A DNA stretch of 7,856 nucleotides. It comes from Bacillota bacterium. Its GTDB lineage: Bacteria > Bacillota > Sulfobacillia > Symbiobacteriales > Symbiobacteriaceae. The notes beneath the pieces were generated by a model. It did not search any database. It was not told the DNA's origin and saw nothing but the letters and a program-made list of their open reading frames with translations. Shown one piece after another: positions 1-4,976 of this stretch. The stretch is taken from contig JAQBPS010000655.1 of assembly GCA_028287415.1 (NCBI GenBank), positions 1 to 7,856 of the forward strand, in the 5' to 3' direction. Each line of letters starts with the position of its first letter. Positions within the stretch are counted from its first letter, which is position 1. The translations under genes and the position numbers were made by a program.

Positions 1-1
1 C

Positions 2-808
2 ACCCTGGCCCGCCTGATCGAACGCCTTCGCGAACTGGACTCGCTCCCGCCGGTGGCCGGGTACTGCAACCGGGAGTTCGGCGGCACCTACTTCACCCTG
101 GAGAACGCGGGCCGCATCGACAGCATCCGGGAACGCATCGCCCTGTGGGCAACAGCCGGTGAGATTGACGAGCAGGAGGAGGCGGTCCTGCTGACCAGCC
201 TGCTGTACGCTGCTGACAAGGCCGCCAACACCTGCGGCCAGTATGACGCGTACCTCAAGCACCTGGGGGCGGAGCCGTACTCACCTGAGGGCGTTCACCG
301 GGTGGACTCGATGGTCTACAAGCCCTTGCAGCTGGGTCTGCCGCAGATGCTGGGGAGCGGCGCCTCCCGGGTCCTCTGTGGTGATGCGAACGAGCTGGTT
401 GCCGATGTCGACTGTGATGTGCTCTATCTCGATCCACCGTACAACAGCCGCCAGTACGTGGACAACTACCACGTGCTCGAGAACATTGCCTGCTGGGAGA
501 AGCCGCCCCTGTACGGCAAGACCCGGAAATTCCGCCGGGATCATCTGAAAAGCCCGTACAGCAAGAAGCGCGATGCGGAGGCCTCGCTGCGCAATCTGAT
601 CGGCCAGGCCCGCTGCCGGCACATTCTGCTCTCGTATAATAATGAAGGCATTCTCTCCGATGCGGCGATTATCGCAGCCATGGAACAGCGGGGAACTGTA
701 GAGGTTTTCACACAGAACTATAACATATTTGGAAACGGCGCCGGACGCGCGGCCCGCAGGCCAATCGTGGAGCGGGTTTTCTACTGCCGCGTCGCACGGG
801 GCAACTGA
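2..808 (+). CDS. D12-class adenine-specific DNA methylase, 5'-truncated by window edge
   Basis: Likely transfers a methyl group from S-adenosylmethionine to the N6 of adenine in DNA. The reading frame is open from base 2, with no start upstream in the window, so 268 residues of a longer protein are seen. A GTG at 53 is in frame but is probably internal, because coding-like residues (LARLIERLRELDSLPP) precede it. The catalytic motif IV DPPYNSRQY lies at visible residues 144-152 (bases 431-457). It is followed by DNYHVLENIACWEKP and ILLSYNNEG, which I recall from the COG3392/D12 methylase group. The SAM-binding FxGxG motif normally lies N-terminal of this part and would be off the window. No restriction endonuclease is visible beside it, so its partner, if any, lies upstream. 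Codons in roughly 620-735 are more AT-rich than elsewhere, which could mean horizontal acquisition. The family call is fairly sure; target site and role (restriction-modification or orphan) are unknown. Confidence 0.85.
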   Translation, partial: TLARLIERLRELDSLPPVAGYCNREFGGTYFTLENAGRIDSIRERIALWATAGEIDEQEEAVLLTSLLYAADKAANTCGQYDAYLKHLGAEPYSPEGVHRVDSMVYKPLQLGLPQMLGSGASRVLCGDANELVADVDCDVLYLDPPYNSRQYVDNYHVLENIACWEKPPLYGKTRKFRRDHLKSPYSKKRDAEASLRNLIGQARCRHILLSYNNEGILSDAAIIAAMEQRGTVEVFTQNYNIFGNGAGRAARRPIVERVFYCRVARGN

Positions 809-836
809 CAGCTTCCAGAGCAGGATAAAGTTGGCC

Positions 837-928
837 CCGTACCGAAGCACGGTCATAGGGGATTGCAGCCGAGCAGGGGGCATAAGGATCTGCAATGAGC
901 AGAGCCTTCGCTGCCTGCTCTTTTGCAG
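837..928 (+). promoter_or_regulatory. Structured leader with alternative hairpins upstream of the SLH-3D gene
   Basis: Several complementary segments are read directly. CCGT 837-840 pairs with ACGG 849-852. ATTGCAG 862-868 pairs with CTGCAAT 890-896. CTGCAA 890-895 can instead pair with TTGCAG 923-928. GAGCAG occurs twice (871-876 and 897-902), and both copies are complementary to CTGCTC 915-920. Segment 890-896 therefore has two mutually exclusive partners, the layout expected of an attenuator or riboswitch expression platform. I could not match it to a known riboswitch class. In particular the GGGGTGAA-type signature I associate with the c-di-AMP (ydaO) riboswitch, common before cell-wall hydrolase genes, is not present. 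The regulatory function is inference. Confidence 0.4.
897..924 (+). terminator. Terminator-like hairpin ahead of the SLH-3D gene
   Basis: A six-pair stem GAGCAG/CTGCTC (897-902 with 915-920) has an inner AGC/GCT extension (903-905 with 910-912) and is followed immediately by TTTT (921-924). It lies 89 bases after the methylase stop and about 32 bases before the ribosome binding site of the next gene. It could end the methylase transcript or attenuate the SLH-3D gene. The T-run is short, and the T-run can itself pair further out (923-928 with 890-895), so its strength is uncertain. Confidence 0.45.
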
Positions 929-966
929 AAGCCAGATCACCCCACCCGTTTCTTTAGGAGGGACCT

Positions 967-2016
967 ATGACTAAGCGTTTCATTACTGCGCTGGCGGCCA
1001 CCATGCTCCTGGTTGGCACCACCATGCCCGCCCCCGCCGCCACGGCCGCTTCGTCCGACCAGGCGCTACCTTCGGGTGCACGGGAATCGACAGGGTACAG
1101 CGACCTTTCCGCGAGCCACTGGGCGTACGGGCCCGTGACCAAGCTGCGGGAAGCCGGGGTCCTGCTACCGGACCCGAGTGGCAAGTTCCGTCCGGACGAG
1201 CCGGTCAGTCGCGCCGAATTTCTCAAAATGCTGTTCGCCGCCCGGGGCATTGACACGGGCAGCGACTGTGCGGCCTTCTTCAGTGACGCTGCCTGCTGGG
1301 CGTGGTACACGCCGGTGGTGGAAACCGCCTACCGCATGGCCATTGATGACGGGCGCGGCAACGGCCGGTTTGATCCCGACGGCCAGGTGACCCGCCAGGA
1401 GCTGGTCGACACGCTGATCAGGGTGCTGGGACAGCGCCGGCAGGCCGAAACCCTCAGCAGCGGCGAAGTAGCCGCCAGCCTCAAGCAACTGAGCGACCGG
1501 GGGCAAATCGCCGACTCGGCCCGTCCGGCAGTCGCACTGGCGCTGCGCAAGGGGCTGGTATCAGGCCGTGGAGACGGCACCTTCCGCCCCGGCGTGCCCG
1601 CGTCCCGGGCTGAGGCGGCGGCCATCGTCAGCCGGGTGCTCTTGGCGTCGGATGTCCGGAAAACCGTCTCCCGTGAAGGGGGCAGAGCCCTCGACAGCGG
1701 CGACACAGCAGCGGTTGACGGCCGGGTGATTCACTTCAAGCAGGCCTTTAAGCTGACTGCTTCCATGTACTCCAGCGGTGAACCCGGCGTGGGCTCCTGG
1801 ACGGCAACCGGCATTCGGGTACGCCCCGGCACGGTCGCGGTTGATCCGAACGTGATTGCGCTGGGCAGCCTGCTATATGTTGAAGGGTACGGCTACGCGA
1901 TCGCCGCCGACACCGGGGGCGCCATCAAGGGCAACCGCATCGACCTGTACACCGCCAGCTACGACCAGGCCATCGACTTTGGCATGCAGTCCCGGCGGGT
2001 CTGGCTGCTGCCGTAA
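967..2016 (+). CDS. Secreted S-layer-homology protein with C-terminal 3D domain (putative peptidoglycan-active)
   Basis: This is a 349-residue exported protein. Residues 1-27 form a signal peptide: MTKR, a hydrophobic core ALAATMLLVGT, then an Ala-rich cleavage region. Three S-layer-homology repeats follow at about 44-93 (YSDLSASHWAYGPV), 104-156 (FFSDAACWAWYTPV) and 175-226, a weaker copy without the HW core. Such triplets usually anchor proteins to pyruvylated secondary cell-wall polymer. After a linker, residues 262-349 form a 3D domain (YuiC/YocH-like double-psi barrel related to MltA lytic transglycosylases). Its three hallmark aspartates are D293 in AVDPNVIALG, D315 in AADTGGAIKG and D326 in NRIDLY. 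The predicted role is cleaving or remodelling peptidoglycan while bound to the wall. C101 and C110 flank the start of SLH2 and could form a disulfide. The start is well supported by AGGAGGG (956-962) four bases before ATG. The gene is preceded by a structured leader and is probably its own unit. Domain calls are strong; enzymatic activity is inferred. Confidence 0.92.
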   Translation: MTKRFITALAATMLLVGTTMPAPAATAASSDQALPSGARESTGYSDLSASHWAYGPVTKLREAGVLLPDPSGKFRPDEPVSRAEFLKMLFAARGIDTGSDCAAFFSDAACWAWYTPVVETAYRMAIDDGRGNGRFDPDGQVTRQELVDTLIRVLGQRRQAETLSSGEVAASLKQLSDRGQIADSARPAVALALRKGLVSGRGDGTFRPGVPASRAEAAAIVSRVLLASDVRKTVSREGGRALDSGDTAAVDGRVIHFKQAFKLTASMYSSGEPGVGSWTATGIRVRPGTVAVDPNVIALGSLLYVEGYGYAIAADTGGAIKGNRIDLYTASYDQAIDFGMQSRRVWLLP

Positions 2017-2024
2017 CCAGCCGT

Positions 2025-2096
2025 GCAGCGCGCAAAAAAAGGCGCAGCGCCCGCCGGGGTTATCCCGGTGGAGCCTTGCGGCTCTGACGGCGCTGC
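2025..2096. terminator. Multi-stem inverted-repeat element after the SLH-3D gene; terminator-like on the minus strand
   Basis: An outer perfect 8-bp stem, GCAGCGCC 2044-2051 with GGCGCTGC 2089-2096, encloses two adjoining hairpins. These are CGCCGGG/CCCGGTG (2052-2058 with 2064-2070, one G-T pair) and GAGCC/GGCTC (2071-2075 with 2080-2084). This gives a three-way-junction fold. A second copy of the left arm, GCAGCGC, lies at 2025-2031 and could compete for the right arm. Seven A residues (2034-2040) sit just left of the structure, so on the minus strand it reads as a strong GC stem followed by seven T residues. On the plus strand no T-run follows. It may stop antisense transcription, help end the SLH-3D mRNA, or be a structured RNA. 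No minus-strand gene is supported nearby. Confidence 0.5.
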
Positions 2097-2099
2097 TTG

Positions 2100-2273
2100 A
2101 TGAGTGCCCCTAGTGTGGGCGCCCGGACCGTTACTTATACATCACAGCGGCACATCTATGCGCAGCAGCTGCTGGCCAGGGCGGCGGTAACCGACACCGG
2201 CTACCGCCGCTTTGCTATGGGCGGCGGGCTCTGCATGACGCCAATCGTTTACGGGAAGAAAAGGAACAGGTGA
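2100..2273 (+). CDS. Candidate small protein upstream of rsmD, unrecognised
   Basis: An open frame runs from ATG at 2100 (57 residues), or GTG at 2115 (52 residues), to TGA at 2271-2273, which lies six bases before the rsmD start. An in-frame TGA at 2085-2087 bounds it on the left. The translation includes RTVTYTSQRHIYAQQLLARAA and ends GLCMTPIVYGKKRNR. Third codon positions are mostly G or C, as in the neighbouring genes, and the stop falls inside the rsmD ribosome binding site, which suggests translational coupling. Against it, no clear Shine-Dalgarno sequence precedes either start, and I recognise no family. There is a faint resemblance to short DUF3343-type Se/S-carrier-like proteins (YTSQ followed by AxxLLxxA, then a Gly-rich segment), which I would not rely on. 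It could be a real small gene, a leader peptide, or chance in GC-rich DNA. Confidence 0.4.
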   Translation: MSAPSVGARTVTYTSQRHIYAQQLLARAAVTDTGYRRFAMGGGLCMTPIVYGKKRNR

Positions 2274-2279
2274 TGCGAG

Positions 2280-2906
2280 TTGCGCGTGATCACAGGGAGC
2301 GCAAAAGGGCGCCCGCTGAAGACGGTCAAAGGCCAGGACATCCGCCCTACGGCTGACCGCGTCAAGGAGTCGCTGTTCAACGTCATTGGCCCGCACATAC
2401 CCGACAGCGAGTTTCTCGACCTGTTTGCCGGGTCGGGTGGTGTTGGCATTGAGGCGCTCAGCCGGGGCGCCGCTTTCTGCGTGTTTGTCGACTTGCAGAC
2501 CCACCACCTGAAGGTGGTGGAGGAGAATCTGAACGCCACGGGGCTGCGGGCACAGGCGGAGTTGCTGCGCCGCGACGCGCGGGCTGCCGTCGCCGATCTG
2601 GGCGCCCGCAAACGCCGTTTCGATTTTATTTTCGTCGACCCGCCTTATGGCCAGGAACTGGTGCCGGCCGCGTTGGCGGCGATTAGTGCGCACGGCCTGC
2701 TGAAGGAGGGCGCCTGGGTACTCTGCGAGCATCACGGAAAGGATTCCGTGCCCCGCGCGGTTCCCGGCACCGGTGAGGCAGGAGGTTTGGACAAGTTTCG
2801 GGAACTAGTCTTTGGTGAAACCGTGATTTCCTTGTACAAGGCGGGTACCGAGGCTAGTGGGAGGCAGGCGGATGGGGACAAAGGCGATCTGTCCGGGCAG
2901 TTTTGA
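2280..2906 (+). CDS. rsmD: 16S rRNA (guanine(966)-N2)-methyltransferase RsmD
   Basis: This cytosolic enzyme methylates N2 of G966 (E. coli numbering) in 16S rRNA during 30S assembly, using SAM. The 208-residue protein opens with the family's typical MRVITGSAKGRPLK. RPTADRVKESLFN is at 22-34, SAM-binding motif I LDLFAGSGGVGIEAL at 46-60, and the catalytic motif DPPYG at 120-124. The start is TTG at 2280, chosen because AGGTGA (2268-2273) lies six bases upstream and the resulting N-terminus matches the family; an ATG at 2273 is in another frame. Length is slightly above the usual 180-200 because the C-terminus (after about residue 180) runs on into coaD with an overlap of 35 bases. The homologue in B. 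subtilis is ylbH, likewise beside coaD. Confidence 0.95.
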   Translation: MRVITGSAKGRPLKTVKGQDIRPTADRVKESLFNVIGPHIPDSEFLDLFAGSGGVGIEALSRGAAFCVFVDLQTHHLKVVEENLNATGLRAQAELLRRDARAAVADLGARKRRFDFIFVDPPYGQELVPAALAAISAHGLLKEGAWVLCEHHGKDSVPRAVPGTGEAGGLDKFRELVFGETVISLYKAGTEASGRQADGDKGDLSGQF

Positions 2907-3366
2907 CCCGGTCACGCACGGTCATCTCGATATTATCAGGCGGGCTGCTCGCACCTTTGATCACGTAGTGGTGGCGATTCTCTCGAATCCCCGCAAGCAG
3001 CCGCTGTTCACGCTACAGGAGCGCTTGGAAATGCTCGGGGAGGTCACAAGCGACCTGCCGAACGTGAGCGTCCAGAGCGCTGAAGGGCTGCTGGTCGACT
3101 TCGTCCGATCTCAGGGCGCCCATGCGATTGTGAAGGGGCTGCGCCCCATTCAGGACTTTGAATATGAATGGCAAATGGGCATGGTCAACAGGGACTTGGA
3201 TCCGGAGATCGAAACCTACTTCTTAATGAGCAGCAAGGAGTATTCCTATCTGAGCTCATCGATCGTGCGCGAACTTGCCGGCTATGGCGCCAGCCTGGAC
3301 GAGCATGTTCCGCCCCGCGTTGCGGAGCGGCTCCGGGCCAAGTTCGCTTCTAAACAGAAACTGTAA
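2872..3366 (+). CDS. coaD: Phosphopantetheine adenylyltransferase CoaD
   Basis: Catalyses the penultimate step of coenzyme A synthesis: 4'-phosphopantetheine plus ATP gives dephospho-CoA plus pyrophosphate, in the cytosol. The 164-residue product is of usual length for the bacterial hexameric enzyme. Visible family marks are the nucleotidyltransferase motif PGSFDPVTHGHLDII (residues 8-22, T15 and H18 of TxGH), the substrate-binding NPRKQPLF (39-46), KGLRPIQDFEYEWQM (88-102) and the C-terminal YSYLSSSIVRE (124-134). ATG at 2872 is preferred over the in-frame GTG at 2857: GGGAGG at 2859-2864 sits seven bases before it, and the family begins close to the xxxAICPGSFDP strand. It overlaps the end of rsmD by 35 bases, so the two are co-transcribed and probably translationally coupled. 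Confidence 0.96.
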   Translation: MGTKAICPGSFDPVTHGHLDIIRRAARTFDHVVVAILSNPRKQPLFTLQERLEMLGEVTSDLPNVSVQSAEGLLVDFVRSQGAHAIVKGLRPIQDFEYEWQMGMVNRDLDPEIETYFLMSSKEYSYLSSSIVRELAGYGASLDEHVPPRVAERLRAKFASKQKL

Positions 3367-3392
3367 CGGCCTAATTTGCAGGAGGTATTGAG

Positions 3393-3860
3393 GTGGAGAT
3401 GATGGCCCTGCTCGAACGCTTGGAAGAGCTGGCAACCCAGGCAACCAAGGTGCCGCTGACCGGCAAGGTTCTGATTGACCCTGACGAGGTGCTTGCGATT
3501 GTGGACGAAATGCGCGACATGCTCCCCCAGGAGATCCGGGACGCCAACCGCGTCTCCCGGGACCGCGAGGCGATCATCGGCGAGGCCCGTGAGCAGGCGG
3601 AGGCGACTGTCCGCGAGGCGCAGACCATGGCCACGCACCTGACCTCTGAGGCGGCGGTGACCAAGGAGGCCCAGGAACAGGCGGATGAGCTGATCGACCA
3701 GGCCAAGCGCGTCGCCCGGGAAATCCGCCAGAATGCCCTCGAGTGGGCGGATGACCTGTTCGCCCGCGTCTCGCCGGATCTGGAGCGCATTGCCAACGAT
3801 ACGCAGAAGGCCGCAGGTGCGGTCCGCAAGGCCCGCGAGGAGCTGCGCCAGCAGCTATAA
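3393..3860 (+). CDS. Coiled-coil protein of the cluster, superficially like ATP synthase F0 subunit b; function unknown
   Basis: A 155-residue, highly charged, cysteine-free soluble protein. Residues 1-20 form a short amphipathic helix. Residues 21-49 (PLTGKVLIDPDEVLAIVDEM, then RDMLPQEI) are a compact segment that looks like the conserved signature of the family found beside coaD in many Clostridia. Residues 50-155 are almost continuous Ala/Glu/Arg/Gln-rich helix with coiled-coil character. Database entries often call such proteins ATPase or ATP synthase subunit b/H-like because of the helix composition, but there is no Walker motif and no membrane segment, so that name should not be trusted. 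GTG at 3393 is chosen because AGGAGG (3380-3385) lies seven bases before it. It starts 26 bases after coaD and ends 30 bases before the protease start, so it is in the same operon. A scaffolding or envelope-associated role is only a guess. Confidence 0.85.
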   Translation: MEMMALLERLEELATQATKVPLTGKVLIDPDEVLAIVDEMRDMLPQEIRDANRVSRDREAIIGEAREQAEATVREAQTMATHLTSEAAVTKEAQEQADELIDQAKRVAREIRQNALEWADDLFARVSPDLERIANDTQKAAGAVRKAREELRQQL

Positions 3861-3890
3861 AGAGTGAAGCCAAAGGAGGAAGCCCGGCCC

Positions 3891-4922
3891 GTGCAATCGT
3901 TGCGAATATATTTCAGCCGGCGGCGCACCTGGGTCCGCCGGCTGCTCCTGTTAGTCTTCTCGCTGCTTACAATCTCGGCGGTGCTGTGGTTCACGCCCAC
4001 GGCCTATTATGTGACCGCACCCGGCGCTGCGATCGACACGAGCCGCCTGGTCGCCGTCCAGGGCGGGGCGACGCACTCCGATAATCTCTACATGCTGATC
4101 GTGGCTACACAGCCCGCAAACCTGTTCTGGTACCTGTACGCCAAGGTTGACCACCGCGCGGATCTGGAGACCCGGACGCAGTTCCTGGGGACGGGCATTG
4201 CGGACTACCAGAAGTATCTCGAAATGACGCGCAGGATGATGTCGGACAGTCAGCAGACGGCCAAAGCGCTCGCCCTTCAGCACCTGGGCTACGGCCAGGG
4301 TGTGCGCACCGACGGGGCTGAAGTCTCCGACCTGGTCAAAGATGGCCCCGCCGCCAGCGTGCTGAAGCCGGGCGATGTGATCACAGCGCTTAACGGCAAG
4401 CCCGTGACTAAGCGGGAGGACCTGGTCAACCTCACCCAGGGGCTGCCGGGCGGTGCGCCGGTCGCACTAAAGCTGCGCAGGGGCGGCAAGGAACTGGCGC
4501 TGACGGTCCCTACGGCAGCGCACCCCGACCCTGCCCGCAAGGGGAGCGCCTACTTCGGCATCCTCCTGCGCGACAGCCTCACCTTCGACATCCCGATCCC
4601 GGTGGCGATCAACACCGGCAGCATCTCCGGGCCGTCCGCAGGGATGATGTTCACCCTTCAGATCATCGACCAGCTTTCGCCCCAGCCGCTTGCCCCGCAC
4701 ATGCGGGTGGCGGGCACCGGTACGATCGAGCCGGATGGCAGCGTGGGCGCCATCGGCGGGGTGCAGCAGAAGGTCTACAGCGCGGAGGCCGCCGGCGCCC
4801 GGGTCATGTTCGTGCCCCGTGCCAACTACGCGGATGCCGCGAAAGTGGCCACCCGGATCGCGGTTGTGCCGGTTGACACGTATAAGGATGCCGTGGCATG
4901 GCTCAAGGCGCACCACGCGTAG
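3891..4922 (+). CDS. ylbL: Membrane-anchored PDZ and Lon-type serine protease (YlbL/SepM family)
   Basis: A signal-anchored protease acting outside the membrane; relatives process secreted peptides or membrane proteins (SepM matures a competence peptide in Streptococcus, YlbL is in Bacillus). From GTG 3891 it is 343 residues. An Arg-rich N-terminus is followed by a transmembrane helix at about 15-34 (LLLLVFSLLTISAVLWF), an extracytoplasmic domain with the characteristic TAPGAA segment, and a PDZ domain at about 131-206 (DGPAASVLKPGDVITALNGKPV). A C-terminal Lon-like proteolytic domain (about 221-341) carries the Ser-Lys dyad: S249 in SGPSAGMMF and K294 in AIGGVQQK. The in-frame GTG at 3864 gives nine more residues but has no ribosome binding site. 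AGGAGG at 3874-3879 precedes GTG 3891 by eleven bases, so I prefer 3891. It is last in the rsmD-coaD group, and a terminator stem begins at the last base of its stop codon. Confidence 0.92.
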   Translation: MQSLRIYFSRRRTWVRRLLLLVFSLLTISAVLWFTPTAYYVTAPGAAIDTSRLVAVQGGATHSDNLYMLIVATQPANLFWYLYAKVDHRADLETRTQFLGTGIADYQKYLEMTRRMMSDSQQTAKALALQHLGYGQGVRTDGAEVSDLVKDGPAASVLKPGDVITALNGKPVTKREDLVNLTQGLPGGAPVALKLRRGGKELALTVPTAAHPDPARKGSAYFGILLRDSLTFDIPIPVAINTGSISGPSAGMMFTLQIIDQLSPQPLAPHMRVAGTGTIEPDGSVGAIGGVQQKVYSAEAAGARVMFVPRANYADAAKVATRIAVVPVDTYKDAVAWLKAHHA

Positions 4923-4947
4923 GCAGGGCATAGCAGCCCTGCCTTTT
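4922..4947 (+). terminator. Intrinsic terminator after the PDZ-Lon protease gene
   Basis: A perfect 8-bp stem GGCAGGGC (4922-4929) pairs with GCCCTGCC (4936-4943) across the loop ATAGCA, and TTTT follows. The stem starts on the last base of the protease stop codon. It should end or attenuate the rsmD-coaD transcript before the next gene. Confidence 0.85.
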
Positions 4948-4976
4948 GGTCATAGTAGGAGGGCTGGAAGATTGAG

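Noticed and set aside
635..640. TATAAT inside the methylase gene, a possible -10 box.
   Set aside because: No -35-like hexamer lies 16-18 bases upstream, and it falls within coding sequence (Tyr-Asn-Asn codons of SYNNEG).
831..858. TTGGCC and TCATAG, 16 bases apart, as a promoter for the SLH-3D gene.
   Set aside because: Both hexamers match the sigma-A consensus poorly, so I do not report it as a feature; the true start of the leader remains unknown.
2142..2735. Long minus-strand open frame across the rsmD region.
   Set aside because: It lies opposite rsmD, which has clear family motifs, and its translation shows no domain; it is a by-product of high GC content. Similar antisense frames at 281-940, 3371-4000, 4467-4931, 5091-5846 and 6450-7097 were rejected for the same reason.
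3864..3890. GTG at 3864 as the start of the PDZ-Lon protease.
   Set aside because: There is no ribosome binding site before it, and the AGGAGG at 3874-3879 lies downstream of it, serving GTG 3891.
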